A stretch of DNA of 16,839 nt, from assembly GCF_937877005.1 (NCBI RefSeq), contig NZ_CALEFV010000118.1, forward strand, positions 1-16,839, given 5' to 3'. The stretch comes from an uncultured Fibrobacter sp. (lineage in GTDB: Bacteria; Fibrobacterota; Fibrobacteria; Fibrobacterales; Fibrobacteraceae). The notes under the pieces were generated by a model. The model was given only the letters and a program-made list of their open reading frames with translations. It did no database searches and was not told where the DNA came from. How positions within the stretch are numbered: the first letter of the stretch is position 1; every line of letters begins with the position of its first letter. The position numbers and the translations under genes were made by a program. This document shows positions 1 through 8,699 of this stretch, one piece after another.

Positions 1-11
1 ATAAGGAAACT

Positions 12-3000
12 GTGTTTTTTGAAGGTCTAAAACGCTTGTGGCCGGTGGCGACTGTCGCCCTTGCCGTAGGAATCGCCTGGTCCCAGAGCGACTCTGTTTC
101 GGTTGTTTCTGCGTCAGACGCCGAGGTTACGGAACCGGATCCTGCAGAAACGGAATGGCAGCCTACATACCAGTATATTGAACTTCCACCATCGGTGAAT
201 CCCCTGAATGGTCTTCTGCCGTTTGGTGGCATCGGGTCGTCACCCCGCCTCATGAATAATTCCAAGGGGCAGGTGTTTAGTCACGATATCGATGTTTCGA
301 CCCGTGAAATGGATGTGAGCGAAAAACGCGTAAACTCCGTTTCGCGCGACACGACTACGCTTTGGACCGCGCACTACCCCGAACTTGCCGACTACGTGTC
401 CGACATGTACAGTGTCGGGCAGAAGAGCCTGTGGTTGAATGACTTGGTCGGAAAGTCGAACGATGGTTACGAGACTCCCGAGACCGGTTCGGTTTTTGAC
501 ATTACGATTCCCGTGACGATGCCTGCATGGATGCGTGATTTCGGTCTCGACAAGCCGAAGCTCATGCTGCAGGGTACGATGGATATTCGCTTGAAGGGTT
601 ATGGTGAAAAGGACGATGCCGAGGGGAGTACCAATACGAGCCTGTGGCCGAGTCCCACATTGAATTATACGCCGAACTTCATGGTGAAGGGTAAGATTGG
701 TCCTTACATTACGGTTGAAATTAACAACGTGGAAGAAGGCCTCGGTGCCCGCAATCAGGTGCGCGTGGTTTACGAAGAATCTTACAAGGACGAATTTGAA
801 GACTACATTCTACAGCGCGTAGAAGCCGGTACCACGAACCTCGCTTTGACGGGTACGGAACTTACGGGTTATTCCGAGAACCACCAGGGCCTGTTCGGTA
901 TCAAGGCCGACTGGAAACTGGGCGACTGGAGGCTCACGACAATTGCGTCGCAGGATGGTGGAGATCAGGAAGAGTATAGTCTGAAGGCGAGCGAATCGAC
1001 GACGGAGTTCCAGATTCTGGACAAACAATTCCTTGCGTACCGTTATTACTTCCTGACACAGAAGGCGAGGGATGCTTATATCAATGCGGCTATTGCCGGA
1101 CGGACGACCTCGAGTTACCCGGCGACCAACTTGAAACTGTATAAGCGCAGTGCCACGAATACTACGACGGGCGTCATTGACAATGTGACGGTGGTTTACA
1201 TTACGCCAACCGGTAGGACTATTGAGAAAACGGTAGACCGCATGGTGGAAATTCCGAGTAGTGAGTTTTCCTACGATTCCAAGACGGGAATCCTGAAAGT
1301 CAACGGAGTAAATCGTAACACCCTGTTGGCTGCAAGCTGGAGCAATGATCCCACGGGCAGAACTGGATCGACTATTAAGAATGGGGCGAAGGTTGTGCTC
1401 ATCCAGTGGGATGCGTCGCTTTCGGAGCTGACGGATATAGACAAGCTCATGCTCCGTAACGTTTATTCTATTGGCATTTCGGAAGCGAGCTCGTCGAATT
1501 TTGTGCTGCGCATGAAGAACAAGACTGGAATTTCGGGGTCGTTCCTGAAGACACTTGGTCTCGTGGATACGACAACGGGAACGCCTTTGACAAGTGATGC
1601 GACGATCTTTAAGAAAGACGCTGCGGGCAACTATACCGGTGAAATGTGGTTGCCTTGTAAGCCGCTTTCGGAATATTCCGGACCCAATGCGACCGAAAAG
1701 GCTCGGCAGAACTGTTTGGAACCTTTGCGCAACTTGGACTCGACTGCTGCGATGGCTCAGTTGTATACATTGCCGGTCTACAATCTTTCCCGATACACGA
1801 ACCGCTTCTATTTCGAGTCGGTTGGAAAACGTCGTAATTCCATTCTTAGTGTGCGAGACCCGAGTTCCAGTTATTCGGTGAGCGGAAGTTCCTGTATGGA
1901 TATTTCACCGGGAACCGAAAAGGTGACTGCGGGGTCTACAACCCTTATTCGCGGCACCGACTATGAAGTCAACTACGAACTTGGCCAGATCGAACTTCTG
2001 AGTGAACGAGCCCTTGATCCGAACAAGGATATCAAGGTGAGTTATGAATGCGAACCACTGTTTGAAATAGACAACAAGCTTTTGCTGGGCGCCCGTGCGG
2101 AGCTTCCGCTCGACCTGTATGGCATGGGCGCAGGTTCGGTGTTTGGCATCACCGCCCTTTACAAGAGCCAGAGTACGACGGCAACAACACCGACGCTCGG
2201 TAACGAACCATATTCCAGCGTGCTCTGGGGAATGAACCTCCGCTTGCAGGATTCCGTGGGGGCACTGACAGATCTAGTGAACATGATCCCGGGAATCAAT
2301 ACTACGGCGCAGTCTTCTTGGCGCTTTGAAGCGGAATTTGCCGCTAGCCGTCACAATGCGAATACGAGCGATGCCAATTCGGCGTTGGTCGAAGACTTTG
2401 AGGCGACCACGTCGGGCCTGACTTATCCTTTGTCCAGGCTCTCGTGGTACCATGCATCGCCTCCGGGCGGTGTGGAGTCAAATTTGACAACTTACATCGA
2501 GAGCCAGGATTACAAGCACCAGGGTGAGTTTATCTGGCACAGCAACAATACGGAACTTTACAAGAACATCTACCCGTCGGTGGGCAATTCCGATGTGGAT
2601 AACCAGCACTTGACAGTGCTCAAGATGACCTTGCGTGCCAATGATAATCTGTCTGGAAATTCCTGGGGTGGTATCATGCGTCCGAATAGCAGCTACTACC
2701 AGGATTTGAGCGACATGAAGTATATTGAAGTGGTTGCTCGTGGTAATGTGGGCTCCATATACCTTGATCTCGGCTTGGTGAGTGAAGACCTTGCTATCAA
2801 TGGTTATAAGCCGAATGGGATGTACGATGGTGAAAACGATCTTGGAACGACGACAGCCCTGCATGACAAGGGCTTGGACAATGCTAGCGGTTCCGATGAA
2901 ACTCGTCAGGTGTGGGACTGCCGTGTGTCGGGTTGCGAATCGTCTATCTACAGTACGCTGAATACGGATGCTTCTTCTACGGATATCGCACGTGATAATT

Positions 3001-6000
3001 TTGACGAAGACTTGGATGACGAAAGTGATCCACCGGTAGCTATTAACGGTACCGAAAAGAACTCGGGTGAGCGTTCCTACGATACGGAAGATATCAACAA
3101 GAATGGGTCGCTTGATACGGACATTAGCTTCGTGCGTTATCGCATTGACCTTTCGGACGAGGATCCTCTCCATTTCGAAGTGCTGAAGAATGGATGGCGC
3201 AAGTGGCGCATTCCGCTGAATCAGTACGATACGATCGTTTCGCCGACGGGTGGTGATTATCGGACAATCCTTTCCGAAGCGCAGTTCAGTAGGCTGTGGA
3301 TGGGCCGCTTGAACAATGGCGTTGCCGAAGCCAAGGTTCAGATTGTGAATTTGGCAGTGGTTGGGAATGCCTGGGAAGAAACGACTGTCGCCGATATGTA
3401 CAGGACCTCCTCGACAGAAAATTCCCAGATCGTGGAAGTGAATGGTGTCCCGACAAAGGTGACGGAATCGGTTTCTGCAAGTGATACGACCTATATTAGC
3501 GTGACAACGATTAATAACCGCGAAGATGCTAATAAGTATCACAAGTCCCCGAATACGACGACAGAGCGTGATTCCGATACGAATGCTCCGCTGAAGGAAA
3601 CGGCTCTTGTACTGAATTATCATAACATGAGTCCCGGTCAGGAAGTCGGTGTGACGAGAATTTTTGAAACGGATGTGAAGGATTTCTCGTCATATCGTTC
3701 TATCATGATGGAAATCCACTATGAGACCGATGCGACATCGGTGCCGGTTCGTTTCGCGATACAGTTCGGTGAAGGTTCGCTAGAAGGTTCTAGCGATTAC
3801 TACGAATGGAGCTTCCGTCCGGTAAATTTGACTCGCAAGGATGGCGAACGTGAACAGGATAGTCACGAACGCAACTGGCTCGACAATGCCTTTGCGATGA
3901 ATGTCTCTGATTTCTCTGATCTGAAGCGTGGCCGCCGCCCGCCTTACCTGAGTGCAGTGGAAAAGGACCTGGGCGGCGAACGTGAAGAAAAACTGCGCTT
4001 GGTGGGTAATCCCTCGATTACGAGTATTGACTGGATGCGCTTTGTGATTATTGCGGATTCTTCCGCCTCGGCAGAAGATCTGAAAGGCGAATTCTGGATC
4101 AATGACTTGCGCCTTTCCGATATGGATACCGAATGGGGATATGCGGCCCGTGTGGGAGGTCAGGTAAATTTTGCAGACTTCATTTCGTTGTCTGGTACAG
4201 TGCGATACCAGGATGGTGCATTTGCGACGCTTTCGACTTCGAATGGTTCGCCGAAGCCGAAGGCTTCTGAAGCGGCGTCGCAGTTGGACGTGGCTAGCGA
4301 CTTCACGATGAACTTGAACAAGTTCCTCAATGATAGTGCCGGATTCCATATTCCGCTTTCTTTGGGATACCACACTTCGACAAAACGCCCCTACATGAAA
4401 CCGACCGATGATATGGAACTCAAGCGTAGCAGTTTCGTGGACTTGACTGGTGACATGTTCCAGAACAAGCTTGAGGTGGGCTCGGACAAGGAAGAACAGG
4501 GCTTGCGCGATGATGCGGAATCTAAGGGCTATCAGTCCTATGTGCGCGACAAGTCTTTCGGCATCAGTTACCGCAAGGATTATCATGCGCATGATTCCAA
4601 GCTCGGTGAAGTCATGTCGCAGATTTTCCTCGATCGTCCGGCATTCAGTTATTCATACAACGAATCGGAAGGACGTGCGACAACGTCGGCTGACTCGTCC
4701 TATTCCTACCATACGATAATAGAATACCGTTTGGGAACTTTTAGCTTGTTCAAGTTTAGACCGATGGAAGGTCTCTCGAAATACGACTGGCTGAAACCAC
4801 TATCCAAGACGGAATTTGAACCTTGGCCGCAGACATTTGACCTTACGCTTTTCGACTTGAACTATGTTCGCTATGTGAACCAGAACCGCGATCCGGATTA
4901 TGTGAAACCGCAGGTTGACAAAATCGTCACGTATACGACGGAATTGAATCATAAGCTGAACATGCGTTGGAACATTCTGTCGTTCCTTACGACCAGCTAT
5001 TCTTTGAACATCAAACGTGATATGTATGGTGGTGGTGACCGCGAAGCTTTCGTGAAGGAAAATTTCTTCACTTCGCGCGATGGCGGACTATTTGCTAGCG
5101 ATTATATCTTTGACTATGACCATACCGATCGTAGGGTCTATGTGTCTGGCGACAGCGTGGTGGCAATCCCGTACGATACTATTCCGAGAGTTTCTGATAA
5201 TGGCGATACGCTTGCCATTGACATGCAGAACCCCGAATCCTATATGATTATGTACGATACGACGGTGTTCTACAAGGTGGATAGCGTTGGTCATAGGGAG
5301 TATGGCCGCTCTTATGGTATTCTCCGCAATGAACGAGCCCGTTCTCAGCAGTTCAAGATTGGCTTTAATCCGAAGCTTATTCCGTTCATTCCGTTTACGA
5401 CGAATTTCAGTTCTGATTTTAACCAGCAGAAGACGATTCCGGATGATTTCAACTTCATGGACGAAACTGCTGTAGAAAAGAATTACTGGACGATTTCTCA
5501 GACCAACCGTTTTGAATTTTCGCCGTCCTTAAAGGTCCTCGATCTGGCGAATTCATTCGGTAAGGGCAATGTGGTGGCGAGTGCCTTTGAAAAGGTCAAG
5601 TGGCGTGAGGTCCGTTTCAACTGGACGGCGAGCACCAATACAGTCGGTGAAAACTTTACCCTTGCCCAGTTGTACGAAGAACAGGGCGTGACGCCGATGC
5701 AATATTACCTATATGGCCTTGGACTTGGTAACGGCTATCGTAATCGCGGCTTCTACAATATTGTTACGGGCGATATGGGGCTTGACCACCGCGATGATTA
5801 CAAGCGTTTTGCTCAATACAGGAACCATCATGTCGATACGCTCGTTTACCAAGGCAATTTCCGCCATTCTGTATCTCGTCAGTTCCAGGTAGGATCGGGA
5901 ATTACACTTCCGATTTGGGATATCGGCGTAACGGGTGATCTGCAGTGGAAAGAAGATTTCTCGCAGTCCAGAGAGTATCCGATGTACCTTGATACGACTA

Positions 6001-6839
6001 CGGTTTGGCCGAAGATTGGTGTCGGCGTGACGGTGCCGAATTTCTCGCAGCGCGTGTCGTTCCTGAATTCCTTCCGCAGCGTATCCACATATCACCGTTT
6101 CGATTACGCCTACACGACGACGGTTCATCCGTTCCAGAGTGCAGAAGATTCCTGGTCGCAGAGTATAAACTTTAATCCGCTAATCCGCGTCACGTTCTTG
6201 CTGCAGAATAACATGCGTATTGAAAATAGCGTTCGCATGAAAATCGAGGATACGGACCGCCGTCCGAAGGAAGAAGTGATTGGCATTACCACGTGGCCCG
6301 ACTCGGTCAGCAATAGCCGCGATACGACGGATTATTACTGGGAAACTCCGTGGATCCATACTTCGCTGTATAATGATTTCATGTTCAACATCGGCGATGA
6401 TTTTACGATTACCTATCCGTTAAAGCTCGACAAGGCCTTGAAGTTCTTCAAGTGGTTCTTCAAGTTCAAGAATTCCATTGACCTCAAGTTTACGGCCGGT
6501 TACGACTATAAGAAGACGATTCGTAAGGAATACGATCCTGACGAAGGTTACGACATGTGGAATAAGGAAAGCGGTACCGACGGAGTCTTTAGGGAATGGG
6601 ATTTTGGAGATTGGCAGCCGACTGCATATAAGCCGAAGTTGTCTTTGACGGATCGGACTGTTCCCTCGCGCACGCATGAATGGTTTGTTCGCCCGAGCGC
6701 GGGTTACCAGTTCAACAAGATTGCCTCGATGAGCTCCTATATTGAATATCGACAAATCCATGAAAAACTCGATGACGAAACGCCGCACTTGCGTCAGATT
6801 CTGCAGTTCGAAATTGCCTTGATGCTGAGGTTTAATTAG
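12..6839 (+). CDS. sprA: SprA/Sov-like giant outer-membrane protein of the type IX secretion system
   Basis: SprA is the very large outer-membrane barrel through which type IX secretion cargo leaves the cell in Bacteroidota. This 2275-residue product has the family's usual size and landmarks in order: a signal peptide (hydrophobic residues about 10-24), a conserved N-terminal block around 250-345 (VRVVYEESYKDEFEDYILQR, then LFGIKADWKLGDWRLTTIASQ), a VEDFEAT motif near 793-799, an Asp/Asn-rich DTEDINKNGSLD stretch at 1024-1035, a block near 1210-1250, and WINDLRLSD at 1362-1370. After that come long beta-rich segments ending in an aromatic-rich strand (LMLRFN), as expected of a barrel. The start is GTG, with AAGGA at 3-7 only 4 nt upstream. 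The frame stays open to the window edge, so a start further upstream cannot be excluded, but the signal peptide makes this one likely. mnmA follows with a one-base overlap. Recognition is by motif memory, not by search. Confidence 0.88.
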   Translation: MFFEGLKRLWPVATVALAVGIAWSQSDSVSVVSASDAEVTEPDPAETEWQPTYQYIELPPSVNPLNGLLPFGGIGSSPRLMNNSKGQVFSHDIDVSTREMDVSEKRVNSVSRDTTTLWTAHYPELADYVSDMYSVGQKSLWLNDLVGKSNDGYETPETGSVFDITIPVTMPAWMRDFGLDKPKLMLQGTMDIRLKGYGEKDDAEGSTNTSLWPSPTLNYTPNFMVKGKIGPYITVEINNVEEGLGARNQVRVVYEESYKDEFEDYILQRVEAGTTNLALTGTELTGYSENHQGLFGIKADWKLGDWRLTTIASQDGGDQEEYSLKASESTTEFQILDKQFLAYRYYFLTQKARDAYINAAIAGRTTSSYPATNLKLYKRSATNTTTGVIDNVTVVYITPTGRTIEKTVDRMVEIPSSEFSYDSKTGILKVNGVNRNTLLAASWSNDPTGRTGSTIKNGAKVVLIQWDASLSELTDIDKLMLRNVYSIGISEASSSNFVLRMKNKTGISGSFLKTLGLVDTTTGTPLTSDATIFKKDAAGNYTGEMWLPCKPLSEYSGPNATEKARQNCLEPLRNLDSTAAMAQLYTLPVYNLSRYTNRFYFESVGKRRNSILSVRDPSSSYSVSGSSCMDISPGTEKVTAGSTTLIRGTDYEVNYELGQIELLSERALDPNKDIKVSYECEPLFEIDNKLLLGARAELPLDLYGMGAGSVFGITALYKSQSTTATTPTLGNEPYSSVLWGMNLRLQDSVGALTDLVNMIPGINTTAQSSWRFEAEFAASRHNANTSDANSALVEDFEATTSGLTYPLSRLSWYHASPPGGVESNLTTYIESQDYKHQGEFIWHSNNTELYKNIYPSVGNSDVDNQHLTVLKMTLRANDNLSGNSWGGIMRPNSSYYQDLSDMKYIEVVARGNVGSIYLDLGLVSEDLAINGYKPNGMYDGENDLGTTTALHDKGLDNASGSDETRQVWDCRVSGCESSIYSTLNTDASSTDIARDNFDEDLDDESDPPVAINGTEKNSGERSYDTEDINKNGSLDTDISFVRYRIDLSDEDPLHFEVLKNGWRKWRIPLNQYDTIVSPTGGDYRTILSEAQFSRLWMGRLNNGVAEAKVQIVNLAVVGNAWEETTVADMYRTSSTENSQIVEVNGVPTKVTESVSASDTTYISVTTINNREDANKYHKSPNTTTERDSDTNAPLKETALVLNYHNMSPGQEVGVTRIFETDVKDFSSYRSIMMEIHYETDATSVPVRFAIQFGEGSLEGSSDYYEWSFRPVNLTRKDGEREQDSHERNWLDNAFAMNVSDFSDLKRGRRPPYLSAVEKDLGGEREEKLRLVGNPSITSIDWMRFVIIADSSASAEDLKGEFWINDLRLSDMDTEWGYAARVGGQVNFADFISLSGTVRYQDGAFATLSTSNGSPKPKASEAASQLDVASDFTMNLNKFLNDSAGFHIPLSLGYHTSTKRPYMKPTDDMELKRSSFVDLTGDMFQNKLEVGSDKEEQGLRDDAESKGYQSYVRDKSFGISYRKDYHAHDSKLGEVMSQIFLDRPAFSYSYNESEGRATTSADSSYSYHTIIEYRLGTFSLFKFRPMEGLSKYDWLKPLSKTEFEPWPQTFDLTLFDLNYVRYVNQNRDPDYVKPQVDKIVTYTTELNHKLNMRWNILSFLTTSYSLNIKRDMYGGGDREAFVKENFFTSRDGGLFASDYIFDYDHTDRRVYVSGDSVVAIPYDTIPRVSDNGDTLAIDMQNPESYMIMYDTTVFYKVDSVGHREYGRSYGILRNERARSQQFKIGFNPKLIPFIPFTTNFSSDFNQQKTIPDDFNFMDETAVEKNYWTISQTNRFEFSPSLKVLDLANSFGKGNVVASAFEKVKWREVRFNWTASTNTVGENFTLAQLYEEQGVTPMQYYLYGLGLGNGYRNRGFYNIVTGDMGLDHRDDYKRFAQYRNHHVDTLVYQGNFRHSVSRQFQVGSGITLPIWDIGVTGDLQWKEDFSQSREYPMYLDTTTVWPKIGVGVTVPNFSQRVSFLNSFRSVSTYHRFDYAYTTTVHPFQSAEDSWSQSINFNPLIRVTFLLQNNMRIENSVRMKIEDTDRRPKEEVIGITTWPDSVSNSRDTTDYYWETPWIHTSLYNDFMFNIGDDFTITYPLKLDKALKFFKWFFKFKNSIDLKFTAGYDYKKTIRKEYDPDEGYDMWNKESGTDGVFREWDFGDWQPTAYKPKLSLTDRTVPSRTHEWFVRPSAGYQFNKIASMSSYIEYRQIHEKLDDETPHLRQILQFEIALMLRFN

Positions 6840-7918
6840 TGGCTAGAGTCGCGGTGGGCATGAGCGGGGGTGTTGACTCGTCGGTGGCAGCACTTCTATT
6901 ATTGGAACAGGGGTATGACGTATTTGGCGTGACCCTGCGTGTTCTGCCGCCATTGGCCGGTACCTACGACCCCGAACAGGATGAAAGCGTGTTACGCGCC
7001 CGTGCCGTTGCGGAAAAGCTCGGCATAGAGCATTACGTGGCGGTGTGTGATGACGCATTTACGGACCGTGTGCTCAAGCGCTGTCATGACGATTTTGCGA
7101 TAGCGCGTACACCGAATCCATGCTGCTATTGTAACCGATTCGTGAAATTTGGCTGGATGATGGATTTCGCCCAGGAACATGGAGCCGATTTCCTGTCGAC
7201 GGGGCATTACGTAGAAGTGAAAGAGGTCAATGGCGTACGTAGGCTTTTCAAAGGGAAGGACTGCGCCAAGGACCAGAGCTACTTTTTGTTCGGTGTGCCA
7301 GACGAGGCGCTTGCTCGCGTCATGACCCCACTCGGGGGCATGGAAAAGCCCGACGTGCGGGCTTTGGCTTCGAAGCATGGCTTCGAAAACGCGAGCACGA
7401 GCGATAGTCAGGATATTTGCTTTGACATTTATGGCGACGATTATACAGCCTTCTTGCAAGACCGCTTTGGGAGAATGACTCGCCCGGGCCGATTTGTCGA
7501 TGAAAGTGGCAAGGTGTGGAATACGCATGACGGCTTTCACAAGTACACGGTGGGGCAACGCAAGGGGCTTGGCGTTGCGCTGGGCGTCCCCGCGTTCGTG
7601 CAAAGCGTGAATCCGGAAACGGGCGATATTCTGGTGACCGCAGATAAGTCGGCGGTTTCTGCCACTGAAGTCCGTATCGATAACTGCGTGTGGCATGGCA
7701 TTAACCCGGTGACAGGTGTTGCTTATGCTGCGGGAGACACCTTCGAATGCGAAGGGATGGTTCGCTACCGTCAGCGTGCTGTCAGGTGCCTGGTCAAGAT
7801 TCTGGAAGACAACTGCGCACTTGCGCAATTTGCACAACCGTTATTCGCCGTAACGCCCGGTCAGTGCGCTGTCTTTTATGACGGCGATATGGTAGTGGGT
7901 GGCGGCTGGATCCGTTAG
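6839..7918 (+). CDS. mnmA: tRNA-specific 2-thiouridylase MnmA
   Basis: MnmA adenylates the wobble uridine 34 of Lys, Glu and Gln tRNAs and replaces O2 with sulfur (s2U34) in the cytoplasm. Visible motifs are the ATP-binding PP-loop SGGVDSS (residues 9-15), TPNPCCYCNRFVKFG (91-105), STGHYV (120-125), KDQSYFLFG (about 144-152), the second catalytic cysteine in SDSQDICF (C194), and the C-terminal TVGQRKGLGV segment. By alignment to memory of E. coli MnmA, the first catalytic cysteine is C98, just before the Asn. C95 gives a CxxC pair where E. coli has Asp. The length of 359 aa is normal. The GTG start overlaps the last base of the sprA stop (TAGTG), with GAGG at 6827-6830 eight bases upstream, suggesting translational coupling. 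Nothing upstream in frame competes, because the PP-loop begins only eight residues in. Confidence 0.95.
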   Translation: MARVAVGMSGGVDSSVAALLLLEQGYDVFGVTLRVLPPLAGTYDPEQDESVLRARAVAEKLGIEHYVAVCDDAFTDRVLKRCHDDFAIARTPNPCCYCNRFVKFGWMMDFAQEHGADFLSTGHYVEVKEVNGVRRLFKGKDCAKDQSYFLFGVPDEALARVMTPLGGMEKPDVRALASKHGFENASTSDSQDICFDIYGDDYTAFLQDRFGRMTRPGRFVDESGKVWNTHDGFHKYTVGQRKGLGVALGVPAFVQSVNPETGDILVTADKSAVSATEVRIDNCVWHGINPVTGVAYAAGDTFECEGMVRYRQRAVRCLVKILEDNCALAQFAQPLFAVTPGQCAVFYDGDMVVGGGWIR

Positions 7919-7920
7919 GA

Positions 7921-8688
7921 TTATTTCACAATTCCGACATCGGACTGTTTTACGAATCCGCGGACTTTCTCGCCTAGGCGGATTTCGACGAAGTTACCTT
8001 GTTCGCTCAGGACTTCGAAGCTCGTTCCTTCGGAAAGCGTATTGAGCGTCTGCGACTTGTCGCTAGGGGCGCTTGTCACGTCGGCATCGGCGGCCGTGAC
8101 GACCCCCGTAATTTCGGTTTCAGTGACAAAAATCTTATAGCCGGCGCTCATCGCGATGATGCAGAAAAAACAGGAGAAAGCGAATGCTGCTCCAGTCAGG
8201 AGGTTCTTGGCCTTGCCGCTTCGGCTGATGCGTCTTGCGACGGCGAGTAAAGTTATCGCCCAAAAGATTCCGAGAATCGTCCACATTTGCACTTTTAGGG
8301 AAAGCGCATGATGAACCTTGAAAAGTCCTGAAAGAAGCGGGTTTTCTTCGCCGTCTTCATCCACCTTGTCGCGGGTCATGGCCTCTGCGTACTTGAGATT
8401 GTGCTGAATGTCGTCGCTACTAGGAGCGAGGCGGAGTGCCGACTTGTAATAGTAAATGGCAAAGCCGAGCTTCCCGTTTCTAAAGTAGGCGTTTGCCAAG
8501 TTGTAGTAAAGGTCGGCGTTTTCGGTGCCGTTGTCGACGCAGGTGCGCCATTCGTCGATGGCGCGGTCAAAGTCGCCGTCATTGTATGCCTTGACGCCTG
8601 CTTCGATACCGTTACAGTGCTCTGCAGCAAAGCTTACCGTCGCGAATGCGATCACGAAGATAAAAAGAATGTTTCTAAGCGTGTTCAT
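7921..8688 (-). CDS. batE: BatE-like TPR and SH3 membrane protein
   Basis: This resembles BatE of the Bat (Bacteroides aerotolerance) gene set, whose proteins sit at the inner membrane facing the periplasm; the biochemical role is not settled. Visible parts of the 255 residues are a signal peptide (about 1-21, ending SFA/A), TPR repeats over about 28-105 (AIDEWRTC, ADLYYNLANAYFRNGKLGFAI, YYKSALRLAP), two membrane helices (about 134-151 and 163-184) and a C-terminal SH3-like domain (about 193-253, ending VRGFVKQSDVG). ATG at 8688-8686 is preceded by AGGAAG with good spacing. It lies 11 bp downstream of batD on the same strand, so the two are surely cotranscribed. Its stop is 2 bp from that of the convergent mnmA, leaving no room for a terminator between them. 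A generic TPR-SH3 protein is the alternative, but the batD neighbour supports BatE. Confidence 0.82.
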   Translation of the reverse strand: MNTLRNILFIFVIAFATVSFAAEHCNGIEAGVKAYNDGDFDRAIDEWRTCVDNGTENADLYYNLANAYFRNGKLGFAIYYYKSALRLAPSSDDIQHNLKYAEAMTRDKVDEDGEENPLLSGLFKVHHALSLKVQMWTILGIFWAITLLAVARRISRSGKAKNLLTGAAFAFSCFFCIIAMSAGYKIFVTETEITGVVTAADADVTSAPSDKSQTLNTLSEGTSFEVLSEQGNFVEIRLGEKVRGFVKQSDVGIVK

Positions 8689-8699
8689 CGTAATTCTTC

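Noticed and set aside
2478..3623. Long open frame (381 codons) antisense to sprA
   Set aside because: It lies wholly inside a well-supported gene, has no ribosome binding site or recognisable domain, and its composition (Ile/Arg/His-rich) is that of a shadow frame.
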